From: Epiperipatus broadwayi
Lineage: Eukaryota > Onychophora > Udeonychophora > Euonychophora > Peripatidae
Reading direction: 5' to 3'
DNA: 64,000 nucleotides
Assembly: GCA_028023455.1 (NCBI GenBank)
Contig: JAQFVV010000022.1
Span: forward strand, 6,837,100-6,901,099
The notes under the pieces were generated by a model. The model was not told the DNA's origin, made no database searches, and worked only from the letters and a program-made list of their open reading frames with translations. A program made the translations under genes and the position numbers. This document shows positions 36,181 to 48,603 of this stretch, piece after piece. The first letter of the stretch is position 1. Each line of letters starts with the position of its first letter.

Positions 36181-36500
36181 TGACAAATCTATTCCTCATA
36201 TAGTTTATAAAATTGGTTGTAGTTGTTGTTTATATTGAGCAAAATAAATTTAGTCTTAATGAAAGAGTTAAAGTTCATAAAAGAGAATTAAAAATAAGTC
36301 ATCATCACTCAGGTTTGTATATTCATGAACTTAAAATGGAGTCGTAATATATTATTCAACAATACAGAGATTATCTTTTAAGAAAAAAATGAATTAGAAA
36401 GAAGAGTTAATGAAATTTTGATGATTAATCTTCTTGATTCGGAAGCCATCAATCTTATGAAAACTTCCTTTGATATTAAGGATGTTTGGTGTTTGAAATG
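36181..36500 (+). pseudogene. GIY-YIG endonuclease relict, probably Penelope-like
   Basis: In broken frames this reads IPHIVYKIGCSC, then (after a one-base frame change near 36,230) VYIEQNKFSLNERVKVHKRE, then GLYIHELK. It ends with ELERRVNEILMINLLDSEAI and MKTSFDIKDVW. This follows the GIY-YIG plan of C-x-C…YIGQT…L..R…H+R…H, and the tail resembles the region that closes GIY-YIG proteins encoded by Penelope-like retroelements. The Gly of YIG is replaced by Glu. Stops make it a pseudogene. No RT was found upstream. In Penelope-like elements this nuclease nicks the target for reverse transcription. Confidence 0.6.
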
Positions 36501-36504
36501 AATT

Positions 36505-37895
36505 ATGGGACAGATTAGTTTGTTTTGTATAAACATCTCATATTATACTGATTTTCATTTGAAAAGGGTCTATTTGTGCAATAGGCAAAAATATGGTGAT
36601 GATAAAATTTTGGTATTAGTTATTTTACTAGTATTTAAATGTTGTAAGATTTTCTATTTTGTAATATTGGAGTAAGATTTGAATGCAATCAGTTAAAATT
36701 TGACTACCTAGTTACTTCAAGTTGCTTTCAGGCATAGATGTTGACATATGGTTACCAAACATTGAACTTTTTGTCACAACCATTTGATAATTCAAAATAA
36801 ATAAATATTTTTTTTTAATAATTAAGAAAAATAAAACTATCCAAGTATTAATTATTTTACCTGCAAAATAACTACAAATAAGTTACTGTAGGGCAAAGGC
36901 TCTCTAGCATTCTCCCCATAACAAACAATGAAGAAGAAACATACTTAACAGGTACTTCAATTGCTAAATGGTAAGGATTTAAATAAATTTACTTAATCCT
37001 TTAGCTAAGAATGAACATATACTCTTTTACTGACCAACCTAATTAACTGATATCTTGAACTGGCTACAATATATATATATATTTTTCTAAGTCTATATAA
37101 AACTTGTAAAAAATTTTAAGTCTAACCTAGCCTTGATTAGCATAAAGTGCTTCCATAATCATGTAAACAAATTTTAAAAGTTAAAGTTAATTATTATTGT
37201 ACAATTCCCACACCGAACATCTATAAAATGTGATTCTATAAGGAATTTACTTAATGTAATTGTGCTGATTCTTTTTCAGCAATAGAAGTTCTTGAAATGT
37301 AATTTAAACTCATTATGTATATGTTGTGAGCAGACAATTGCAAAACAGCTTTCTAGGGTGGGGGGAAAAAGGGGGGGTTCAATTTTTGATTAAAAGAAAA
37401 AATAAAGCGAGAGAGAAAAAATATCTGGTCATTTTAATTGAAACTACTGCTCTATTATAACAAATGAGAATTCTGCCAATAGTCATCAGCTACTGGCCTG
37501 ATTCCCAAAACGAACAAATCTGAAAACTATATTTGGCCACAAAAAAAAAAACAACAACAACTTAAAATCATCGTAATGAGAACAGATTGTATATGCACGA
37601 TAAAAATAATATTATTTCTAAAACATTAACTGTACATATAAATTATTTTGCAAGTGTGCTGTGTTCAAAATTAAATATTTTTGGTCCTACATATGAGGTT
37701 AACCGTGCATTTTTCAAAGCTTAGAGCCATCTAATTTGATTGTGTATGCATATTTCAGGCAGGCAAACAGCCTTTAAATAGCCCATTAGGATAAAAGCCT
37801 TTCAAACAGCCATCCATAGAGGAACGGTGAAAAGGCATTACGAACTATCTAAATGTTTTCTCATTTCGCTAAGAATAGCCAATGTACATTTACAC
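36505..37895. other. AT-rich non-coding stretch
   Basis: No gene was recognised. A G-rich patch lies at 37,358-37,378 and a slightly GC-richer patch at 37,750-37,850 without identifiable content. Confidence 0.35.
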
Positions 37896-37899
37896 GTTA

Positions 37900-38053
37900 G
37901 TAATGGTTTTTTGGCCATGGGTTTTTATTATCTAAAATAAAAAATTCTAAACTTGATTGAAATCTGAAAATTTTTCTAGTTTTATCCAGATTGAATTCGA
38001 ACCCACTATATAGGCATGGCTGGCGAGTGCGCTATCATTCCGCCTACCGGCTT
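37900..38053 (-). repeat. tRNA-derived SINE, family A
   Basis: The minus strand starts near 38,053: 'agccggtaggcggaatgata', A-box-like 'tagcgcactcgcc', B box 'gtgggttcgaattc', then 'aatctggataaaactag' and an A/T-rich tail. The B box is near the consensus. The post-B-box segment matches the worn copy at 3.9 kb. It is transcribed leftwards if active. The missing acceptor-stem pairing rules out a working tRNA. Confidence 0.65.
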
Positions 38054-38054
38054 T

Positions 38055-40015
38055 TTTTTCCAACATAATAAATAAAAATACGTACATACAAAAAATATTA
38101 GTATAATTAATTATATATTAAAAATAATTCAAAATTTAAAAATAAACAAGTTACCCCCACCCCTCCCGCAAAATATAGAATTTAGATTTTCTTTTAATCA
38201 AACCAAAACCCACCTTCCTCTTACTTCAGTTACTATTGTTATTTTTTATTTATTCTTCCTCATCCATTCTTGATGAGTCATTAAGACGACTAAATTTTAA
38301 TTGTCTCATTTTTTGCTACGTCATTCTATAATAATGTATTAAATTTCTTTTACTGTATATATATTAGCGTGAACAGCTAACATGATTTTAAATGAATCAA
38401 AATTTATAATCTTATAATATAATGTATAATTTTAAAAACTTAAGATTAAAAAATGGATTCTACAAAAACAATTTACGGAGTTTCTTCTTAAATACAGACA
38501 ATATATTAAATCAATATACTTTTTTCACATTACTATATCTTGTTAAGATTTTAACAATAACAAAAAAAAAAAAAATTATCAAAATTTTTATGCAAAAACA
38601 CACATCCTTACGTTTATACAAACACATGTGTATTCTAAAAACATGAATAACACAATTCAAGACATATGTTTTATATAAGATAATCAAAAAAATCATTTGT
38701 TGACTAAATAAAAAACTTGTAAGAAATTTTTTTATAATATTTTCCATATATGGTTCAAAAATGAGTTTCCAAATTCAATGATCTTTCTAAATTCATACAA
38801 TGTACTGTAAAATTATTTAAAATCAATGAACAAAAGACAATACTATATATACAAAAAAAATCATATTTTCATTAGAGTGCAGACAATATAAGCACATTTT
38901 CATGATATATATATAAAACATACAAAATCATAAAGTGCACCAAAAATATTTGATAAATTCATGTAAGCATTCATGATAGTCATTGTTTTTGAAGGTCTTC
39001 CTGTGATTTCTAATTCATTTTATTTGTAGGAATTTCTCAGTAGCTGGATTATGAAGGAAGATTGAAAACATTTGGCATTCATTCCATGATTTGATGTACA
39101 CTCATAAAAGTAGATAGAAATATGATGAAAGATTGAAAATTAGATGATCTCTTGCTTATGTAAAAACAATGTATATAGTTTCATATTTATGCAATGAAAT
39201 CTCTGACAAAAAAAAATCTGTGGAATGAGGCTGGTCACAGAACAATGCAGATTGGAAGAAAAAGCATGGAACTGGAATATAGCAACTGCTATTTATTTAA
39301 TTAAATTGCTGATTTATAAAATAAATAAAAATCTACAGATGGTAAGAAATGTGAAATCTGATTTGCAAAAAAAAATTACAAAATGAGACGGATCTTTAAA
39401 TAATAAAATTACAATTAGCAATTACTTACATAGTAAAATCCTAGCAAGATTTTCAAATTTTGTTAAAATTCTTATTTTATTTGATATTACAGAAATGTGC
39501 AGAGTTTATTCTTGTGTATATGCCAGTATTTAATTCACCAAGGTTATACGTATTTATCACTGAATTCCTTCTCTCAACTCTCCATGTTGCATCCGTTCAC
39601 CACTGCTGAAAATCAGATCACCTTCTCTCACTATGCACCAATTTAGCAAATCTTCACTCTTCAGTTAAGCAAGAGATATCAAATATCTGAATCGCCATGT
39701 CTATGTTAAAGAAAATGCCTGTATCTAATGTTTACTTTTAAGTACAACTTTTTTTTGTTCGGTATAATACTAATGTAACTACAATGTGACATAAGAATAT
39801 TTTGATTTTGTGGAATGATCCAAACCTATATAAAATAAAGTTAAACTTAAATTTGAAATTATATTATGCAACTCATAGAATAAAATATCAAGTACTTTCT
39901 TAAAACAATAGAAAATATTCTATATAGTGATGCCACCCTGTGTAAATCATAGTAATCAATCAATGCAAAAAAAATAGGTTTGTGCATAAAATCTCTATCT
40001 AGTGCCTACTCATCC
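38055..40015. other. AT-rich non-coding stretch
   Basis: No gene was recognised. Frames at 38,422-38,646 (+) and 38,511-38,747 (-) overlap each other and look like chance. A hammerhead-like string near 38,270 is discussed under rejected items. Confidence 0.35.
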
Positions 40016-40066
40016 AATATCCCCAGACTAATTTCTAGCTTGTGGCTTTCATCAGTGAGAAGCCTT
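40015..40066 (-). ncRNA. Type I hammerhead ribozyme, family 2, intact core
   Basis: Minus strand: inner stem I CUCA, core CUGAUGA (complement at 40,049-40,055), stem II AGC-CACAA-GCU, GAAA (complement at 40,032-40,035), UUA, cleavage triplet GUC, then UGGG pairing with CUCA. All catalytic bases are present. Stem III has a single A-U plus a U-G pair. The downstream segment (gattgattactatgatttac) resembles the family 2 units at 34.7-35.2 kb, so this is a solitary or truncated member in opposite orientation. Confidence 0.6.
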
Positions 40067-40069
40067 GGA

Positions 40070-42970
40070 TTTGAGAGCACTGCATCTATATTTTTGGATG
40101 TGATGCAACCCTCCATGTGATGTGATGTTTTATTGATTTCCTTCTTCTGACAGACAAGAATATCTATTTTAAAAACAATATCCATTTAAACTCCAATTTA
40201 TACATTTGATTTTGATGTCTAGATAATAGTTTTATTATAATCTAATTGAATAGTTAATTTCTTGAAAGGTAATGTAACATTTGAGCACTAGAAATAGCGG
40301 ATTAAGGTTCGACTTATAACACTGATAGTGTGCTTACTTGAAAAAAAAAAAAAAATCAAAAATTAAATGTTATTTATTAAAAAATTTGATGTATTCTCAT
40401 TTTTTACATCAGATGGATATATATATATATTTAAACTAGATGCTACATTACTAGAGTTAGAAGACTTGAGAATTACTGCAATTTGAATGCAATTCATATA
40501 AACTTAAGTAGTAAAGAAAGAATAATGCAAAAATTTATTATGATATTTGCAAAGATTATGAGAATAACTTTTTTTTTCCGAGTTAAAAACAAACAAAAAC
40601 AAATAAAACTATTTTTTAATATATCAGATGTGCTACGCTTTTTTTTTTTTTAAATTGCATTATCACAAATGAGATTTGAATTAATTATTTATCATATGAG
40701 ATTTTAGAATTATTAAATAACTTAACTATGAAAGAACCTATAAAGATTTCAACCAGAAGACAGAATCATTAATGGCTTTATTATGTTCTTTAATTCTGCT
40801 ATTAAAACCATATATTTGACAGTCAGCTGGTTTATGATTTATATTTGTCTAAATCTACATAGGTCACTGATAGTTAAATTTTATTTAGAAAGTAGATGAA
40901 AGCAACAACAATGAATGATTCTGAAACTGTTGTTGACATTCCAGTTATATCTAGGCAAATTAAATCCAACAACTTTTACTGTTGGATGTGGATAAATATT
41001 TTTTTTTGCAATCTCATAAGAAGTCCATTTTATTTAACATAATTCCTTGGTTAAAATTTGGAATTAATATTATTCACATATCAACTTACATTACAGCTAT
41101 CAGTCATATTCTCAAATATCATTAATTACATTTTTATTGCAATATATGTCATGTCTAAAAACATTATTACCCACTAGAAAAATTACTATCAAATGGCCTA
41201 AGCAATAATTGACTACAAATTGAACATATGATAGTAACCATATATTTGTAACAACACTGTAACTTTCACCACTGAAATGATTAATTATGCCAACCTAATC
41301 ATGCGGCCATTAACTGATCACAACTTAGCAATCAAACTCTAGCATAACTCGATTACACTCTAGTAATCAATCATCACAATGAAATTGTAATTAAACCCTA
41401 CTTATGCTACTATCTTCTATTTTCAATTCAACATCAACTAACATGAATTTATACCAATTTTACATAATACTTTGATTTGCAAGTAAAACAATCAAAATCT
41501 TTTTCATCTTACACTACTTTGATTTAATCATGTTATGACTGAAGAAATTTTTTTTTTTACTTAAAAAAAAGTCTAATATCACAAAACACCTCATAAAAAA
41601 ATACATAACATTATTATAAATAACATTCCTGCTTCAAAATACAAGTCAAAGAGATTTATGTTCTGCAGAATATTTACAAAAAGAGATTGATTGTTTAAGT
41701 GGAGTGAAGGCTCAAGAAAAACTTTGAAATCAGATGAAAATTAATAAAAAGCAGAAGTATTTGAGATGTAAATAAAATGATCTTGCATAAGCATGGAACC
41801 AAAAAGCAAAAACATAAATAGAATTAGTTTAATAATTGTTGGATTGCTAAAAAGAACATAGAAACTCATTGTCCCATTTTGTCAATATTTTCAGCTTAAA
41901 ACAAAGAAATCTTTAGAGAAAGTAGAATCTGTTCAATTGTCATTCAGAAAAATTAAAATTTGGGAACATAACATTTTTGAAAATGGCTGGAAGTTGGATT
42001 GACTAAAACCAAATGACTTATAGAGGTGGGGATTAAATAGTAGGAGACTTATTCTAGTGTAGATGGAACAGATGATAAAAGACATAAAAATAAAATAGCT
42101 GTAATAATCCAAGACAATTCAAAAACGTTTCGATTGTGAACTACCAAAATCATCACAGTGAAAATGTATGAGTAATAGAAATATTGTTGAAAATCGACGA
42201 ATATGATAGGCATATCATAACAACAGTCTGGAACAATAGTCAGAAAGATTAAAAACAATTAAATAATATTCAAATGGTATACAGAAACAATAGTTTAATA
42301 TTTTTTTCTGAAACTCATATCAATATTATTCATGGAGCTTGAACTATTTTAAAAACCCGATTATATGACTGATTATTTTGATATTCACAATAAAATAATA
42401 ATGACAGAAATTTTATATTTTATTACTAAATTTGTTTACAAAGAATAATATCTCTTTTGGATATTTTTATATGTAAATGTTTTTGATATTTATTTGTGTT
42501 ACAAATTATTACTTTCTATGATTTGCTTCATAATTTCTTCAGATTTTAGAACAATAAATACTCTTTGTCTCTGAATCTGATTAATTCCAATGTGACCACA
42601 TACTGCCAATTTCATAATATATAAAGCAGTACTTTTTGATAGATAAACCTATTGAGTTTATTATGAAGTAAAATATGAGAGAAAAGGTATAATAGCCAAA
42701 ATTTAGATGACACCATAAGAGTCACTGAGTTATTTCTGGAAAATCTTTATTAGCTATTCTATTATATATTACTACCCATAAATAAAAAATAGACTAGAAT
42801 TTTATTTCATATAAAGCAGATTCTATACTTTATTTATAAGTGCAAAAATTGAAAAATGCACAATTATTAAATGTGATGATATAATAGAAATAGGATTTAT
42901 AAAAAATCAGTTAGACTAGATAAAAATTATAATTGATTTCTTATAAATCTTAAGATAAATACATATATAT
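40070..42970. other. AT-rich non-coding stretch
   Basis: No gene, RNA or repeat boundary was recognised. The minus-strand frame at 42,049-42,258 has no known motif. Confidence 0.35.
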
Positions 42971-42971
42971 A

Positions 42972-43965
42972 TATATTGTGTTAGGCACAAAATGGCTGTA
43001 AGTAAAGCTACAGCTCAGTTATATTAAACAAAATTATTAAATAATGTAGCTATGATAAGCATAGTATAAAATGGATGAAGTCGGTCTATGTATATATTTC
43101 TTACCCACACAAATACGCTCAAAAGATGTAAATAATATGCGTACAATTTTTTTTTTTTAAATTATTATTTGTTTTTGTTGTAGTAATAAATGTAAACATC
43201 TTACATTTATAATTTTCTTTATATTTCTTGTAAAAGATTATTTACGTGTTGGAACATGTTATAATTGAATAAAAATATATTGTAATAATTAAAAGTAACT
43301 AAATGTTCCAACGCATCTATATATATATTTTTTAATTAGTAAACTTTTTAGATTTAATAGATTAAGAAAATTCAGATGACTATTGTTTTGCTAAAAATCA
43401 AAGCATACTAATTAGTTAATGGTCATCCTGCCTTATGCTCTTATTTTTCTAAACAAAAGAGTTTGAAGAATCCTGATGCCAAGGCAGAGATAGAAAAATC
43501 TTGTTATTGTTGTAAAGGTATTTTTAATTTTCAAATTCTAATGTAAAGGAATATTTTTCATAATTAATTTTTGTTTTTATAAAACTGATAGTTATCAGTT
43601 GAGTGGTCGGAGTTCGACTTGATAAAATTAAAGAAAATAATATAATTAATTAAGAATGAAATTCAGTAATTGGAAGGAATGTGCTTTGCTTAAATTAATT
43701 AGCTTTCAAAAGAAAAGCTTGAGGCAATTATGGAGGGTATTCAAATTGACTGGTATTGGAGGTGCTATATATACTGCTCATCAGGTGCGATCATGAGGGA
43801 GATTAGAATTCAATTTTTGATGGAGAAGTTAGCAGTTAAACAGAGAAATTAGATTATAATTTTTGAGGGAACAACCAGCGGTAAAAACAGTAGATCTAAC
43901 CATGCAAAAACCGTCACTGAATATCCAGTCCAACAGTCAATGATTCAAAGTTAATCATTCCGGCA
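42972..43965 (+). repeat. 5' LTR
   Basis: Starts near 'attgtgttaggcacaaaatg' and ends near 'aatcattccggca'. It keeps the intact site 'agttgagtggtcggagttcg', which in the other LTR is split by the hAT. It has ~90 bp around 43,490-43,575 that the 3' LTR lacks, and it lacks ~20 bp near the start that the 3' LTR has. 'gttggaacatg' and 'catgttccaac'-like arms at 43,238-43,312 form an inverted pair kept in both LTRs. Confidence 0.75.
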
Positions 43966-46330
43966 GTAAATCGGTCCAGCAGTCGTGAATCGGTCCGAAA
44001 AAAATCCCCACATTTAATCATCAATCCAAAATCAAAGCAGAGGTTACCTAAGAGGACTATCAGCGCTTTGAATACCAACTAAATAATTTAATGGTGATAA
44101 TTGCGCGGTCAGTACGGAAGAGATTTAAGATTACTAAAATCTTGGCATTGCTTTCAAGCCCCTGTTGCTTCCAGTTGTATGCTGTTTTGGCATTATAATT
44201 AGGCCTTAATCCACAAGAATACATGGAACTGTTAACAATATATTAAAATAGAAAAAAGAGCATAGAACCAAATCTTTTGAAAACCATTTATTATAAAGAA
44301 AAGTAGCAGTTTTCGCATGAGTATCACAGCAGTAACCCAACTCAAGATGGATAGAATTCCTACATCATCTAAAGTGACAGCCATGGAGTAAAAGCCTGCT
44401 TCAGCGCACCCGTCCCGCTCCTTCCAGCTGTTGAAATGTACCCACCCAAGTCCAGTCAGTGAGGATGATGAAGATCGCCAGACTAATATATTAACAATGA
44501 AGATCACCAAACTAATATAATAAAAGAAAGAAGTCCTTCTTGCCCTATGAGACAAATGTATATAGCATGTCCAGAAATCCCAAGTCCAGAAGAAATCTCC
44601 AGACTCCATAGGGTAAAAATTTATTTATTTTTAATCACTTTGTATTGTTTCTCAAATACTATTAAATATTTATGTAACATATTTGTAACATGTTTAAAAT
44701 CTAATCACTCTGTGAAATTAATTGATATTTCGGTAGTGCATGTATGCAGAATTCTTTAAATTAAACATTCTTCCACATTTAGCGTGAAATTACAAAATAT
44801 ACAATGAGTATGTGCATCTATCCTTATATTGCCTTTATGTTTCAACCATTTAGATACGCATCAATAAAGTCAAGATACGATGCATAAAATAATAGTTTTT
44901 ATTTCTTTGTGTGCTTACATGTATGATGACACACAATTTTCAAAATATTAAATTGTGGAAGGAATGCAGAAAGAAGCATATATGTATGACCAAGTATTTA
45001 ATAATAGTTTTTTTTTTTTTGTTATATTGCTTAAAATATACGTGTGGATAAGGAACTCAGACCACTTCATCCAAACAAACTTTTTTTTTGTATATATAAA
45101 TTAAGGGAGTACAGTTTATTCATATATATTTTTTTGATTTATTCTTTTTAATCGATGATGGGTAATGGGGTTTAATCATTATATATTTATGTGCGAGTGA
45201 ATAAATATTTTACTTAAGTATTTCACGGCATGTGTGTGTTTTGTTAATTATTCTTTTGTCTTATTTAATAAGAATATACATTTCTGAGGGCAGCTTTAAA
45301 TTTCTTTTTTTTTTTATAACCTGAGATAAAGAGAGCTGAGCTTAGCATTATTGGACACTACTATATCAGGCAGTAGTTATTTTGATATCCCAATAAAATG
45401 TTAATAAAACCTATTGATATGATTTAATGGATGGCGCTGTATATCCTTCCAAGGGGGAATCTTCTCTCCTGAGAAGTGGTGCGTAAGGTATTGAAATAAT
45501 GCCTTTCAAAGGTATATAGCAGCCAACTTAACATCCGTCAGCATGGAAATGAAATAAACCATGCTTCAAAACCATGCTGAATTAATGGTATATTCTTCAA
45601 ATTTAAGTTATAAAATTTATATCTATATGAAGATTAGTACCTGAACCGTACGTACGATTTTCATGCTTAATCTGTACATCAGATTGAAATGTATAAAGTG
45701 GGGTTGTGCCCGGTACAGAAGGAAATGGCGCCTAACATGTTGGGTCTGATTCAAGGTGGTCAGTATATGAAAAATATGACCACCGAACGTAATTAAAAAA
45801 AAAGCTTGCAAAATTGGAAAAAAGTTTTTTTAAGAAAAAAAAGTTTATCATATATTAAAATAAATTAATTGTTGGGAGAGAAAACAGATACTGCGTATTT
45901 ATATAAACGCACATAGATATAAAAATGGGCAGAGGACTTCAGTGAGAAAATATTTAGGTCGAATTTATTATATATAAGGAAAAAAAAGGGTGATCTCAAA
46001 GAAAGTTTGTTTTTGTTTAGATTTTGAGATATAAAATAATACAGCTGGAGTATAGTGGGGGCGAAATAAACGGTGAGCAGAATATGGAGGAGCTAGGTGT
46101 GTGGTGTACCGAATATTTGTAAGAAAATAAAAACAATAATATAGTAATAGTAAGTGAAATAAAAAATTTGGTCAGTTTTCTTGAAACAGTTTGGTTTGTA
46201 GAAAGTTTTAGTTTTAAAAGTAATAGTTTTCGTTACTGACCTATAAGATAAATACACAAGTTAAGAATACCGATAAATAGTATATATATTTATTCATCTG
46301 GACAAGATTGCACTCTAAAAAAGTGGAGCA
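43966..46330 (+). other. 5' interior of the LTR element, no protein recognised
   Basis: The LTR is followed by 'cggtccagcag' and 'cggtccg', a possible leader or primer-binding region without an assignable tRNA match. No gene is recognisable up to the gag-like relict. Minus-strand frames such as 44,232-44,609 have no known motif. Confidence 0.3.
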
Positions 46331-46339
46331 GCAAAAGAT

Positions 46340-47100
46340 TAATGACAGCAATGAACGATAAGGAAATGGAAGAGAAACAATATGAAACATTAGAGTAGTA
46401 CAGAAATAGACAGGATGCAACCAAGCGAAGAAAAATCCAAAGGGGAAAAGAAAAACCTGGTGATGATGATGGAAAGGTTTTTTAATACTATAAGACTAGA
46501 TCTCAGTCAGATGACAAAGGAAATAAAAGACACGAAAAACGAGATGTCTAATCAGATAAAAGAAAGGTCGGGGGAAATAATACGAGATGTAACTAAAAGG
46601 TCTGATGACTTAAAAGAAAAATATTTTAGCATTAATCAAAGGCTAGATACAGAGTTGACTAAAGAAAGTCATGGAGTAGAAAAGTTAGAGAGGACATATA
46701 CTGATGTAATTGAAAATAAAGATGTATATTCACAAGAAAGTAAAAAATATAAAAATTAGTCCTTCTAAGATCAAGAAAGGTAAAAGAGTAAAAATATATG
46801 CTGAAAGGAAAGTAGTAGAGGATGGTTGAGTTTATGGAAGTACTCGATAGCACTAGGTTTCAATATGAAACCAAAAAGAGAGATTTAAGCTCCTTGACAG
46901 AGAAGGAAATAGAAACGTTCATGATATAAAGTACAGTGGGGATCAGAATAATTGGGATAGCTTTAAAGGAAAAGAAAGATTTAGACGTGATATTCGTGAA
47001 CCAAAAAGTAATCGCCCAGAACACCAACCCAGACATAAAAGTGGGTTAAGATTCTCTGGTCCAAGCGAGGATGGTAAAAGTAAGAATGAACTGCCTGATT
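46340..47100 (+). pseudogene. Gag-like relict (coiled coil, basic tail)
   Basis: The best open piece, 46,415-46,759, encodes a lysine/glutamate-rich helix (LDLSQMTKEIKDTKNEMSNQ; KRSDDLKEKYFSINQRLDTE) with coiled-coil character. Further broken frames read RDLSSLTEKEIETFM, then KYSGDQNNWDSFKGKERF, resembling the start of an LTR-retroelement capsid region, then basic sequence (PKSNRPEHQPRHKSG). The order of coiled coil, capsid-like and basic segments fits a Gag. Stops and frameshifts make it non-functional. Assignment is by layout and composition, not by a diagnostic zinc knuckle, which is absent. Confidence 0.45.
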
Positions 47101-47104
47101 GAGG

Positions 47105-48007
47105 TTAAAGTAATAATATATATATATACTAGGATGGACTGTTAAATAAAACAAGGAAACACAAGGGATTTGTAAATGAACTATAAGCTTGAATAGAATT
47201 ATTTGACATGGGTGATAAACCTGAATATGAGTAAAATAATAAATTTAAAAAATAAAATGAAGAGTAGACAGTATTGTAGGCGGTTGGTCATGTCGTTTGA
47301 GTCTGGTATGTGGACTTGTTTTTCCAGTCGTTGTAGGTGTGGGTTGGTCCGGATCAGTGTTTGCTGTACTCTATGGTTGAGATGATAAGGATTCAAAGGG
47401 TGGGCTGGGGATATGACATTGTATGTAATCCATCAAGAAAGGGTGGGTGGTACTGTATTTGTAGAGGTAAGAAGAAAAAAAATTTTTTTTTCCTTTCTGG
47501 GACCCATGTCTTATGATGCAAAACACCCTGTAAGCCTCAAAAGAAAAAACAAGCATGGGTGCATTCATTAAGGCTATTTTCTATATATATATATTTGTAA
47601 CGCTCTTAAAAGAATAAGAAACTCAATCTGATGGTGCAAAAAATCCTGTAAGCCCCCCAAAAAACGAGCATGGATGCATTCTTTGGATATTAGTATGTTA
47701 AATACTTTGTACTGCCATAGAATTCTGGACAAAGTAGGAATTTCTAGGCCGATGTTCAGGGTTTCTTGTTGTGCCAAACCTGGGAGGAGGAGGGACGATG
47801 CGGACTTGGTCTGTTACATCAATGCTTGGGAAATGGGGGTGTACATTTCTGGCAATTGGATGTTATGTCTATTGCGCTATAGCCTATGGGACATAAAAGA
47901 AAAGAAAAAGAAGGGAAAAAAGATTTCAACATGTATATATTGTGATTTTGTTAGAATGTAAATAGTTAAGGAAGACATTAAATGGTAATCCCATTTGAAC
48001 GTCTCAT
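47105..48007 (+). other. 3' interior of the LTR element with a short internal duplication
   Basis: 'gatg.caaaa.a.cctgtaag' and 'gcatgg.tgcattc.tt' occur at about 47,514-47,570 and again at 47,630-47,685. No pol domain is recognised. A 95-codon plus frame at 47,674-47,961 is unassigned. Confidence 0.4.
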
Positions 48008-48017
48008 CGGAGGGGGG
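48008..48017 (+). promoter_or_regulatory. Polypurine tract
   Basis: The G-rich 'cggaggggggtg' lies directly upstream of the 3' LTR start, where plus-strand synthesis is primed in LTR elements. Confidence 0.55.
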
Positions 48018-48603
48018 TGTATTGTGCCGGGCACCCTAAAAGTGCCACGCACAAAATGGCTGTAAATAAAGCTACAGCTCAGTTATATTAAACAAATTAT
48101 TAAATAACGTAGCTATGATAAACATAGTATAAAATGGATGAAGTTGGTCTATGTATATATTTCTTACCCACACACATACACTCAAAAGTTGTAAATTGAC
48201 GCATATAGATGCGTACAATTTTTTTTTATTATTATTATTTGTTTTTGTTGTAACAATAAATGTAAACATCTTACATTTATAATTTTCTTTAATATTTCTT
48301 GTAAAAAGTTATTTATGTGTTGGAACATGTTATAATTGAATAAAAAAATATTGTAATAATTAAAAGTAACTAAATGTTCCAACGCGTCTATATTTTATTT
48401 TTTTTTAATTAGCAAATTTTTTAGATTTAATAGATTAAAAAAATTCAAATGATTATTGTTTTGCTAAAAATCAAAGCATACTAATTAGTTAACGGTCATC
48501 CTGCCTTGTGCTCTTATTTTTCTAAACAAAAGAGTTTGAAGAATCCTGACGCCAAGGCAGAGATTTTTTATAAAACTGATAGTTATCAGTTGAGTGGTCT
48601 GAG
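48018..48603 (+). repeat. 3' LTR, left part (interrupted by hAT)
   Basis: Begins TGTATTGTGCCGGG. It aligns with the 5' LTR up to 'gttgagtggtctgag', where the hAT element begins. The last eight bases GGTCTGAG (48,596-48,603) are the target-site duplication. Confidence 0.8.

Noticed and set aside
38269-38315. Hammerhead-like string (UUGAUGA, GUC-AUUAA-GAC, then GA-CU-AAA) on the plus strand
   Set aside because: C3 of the core is U and the GAAA is interrupted by two bases; there is no tandem copy and no clear stem I. Too weak to call, though a worn ribozyme is possible.
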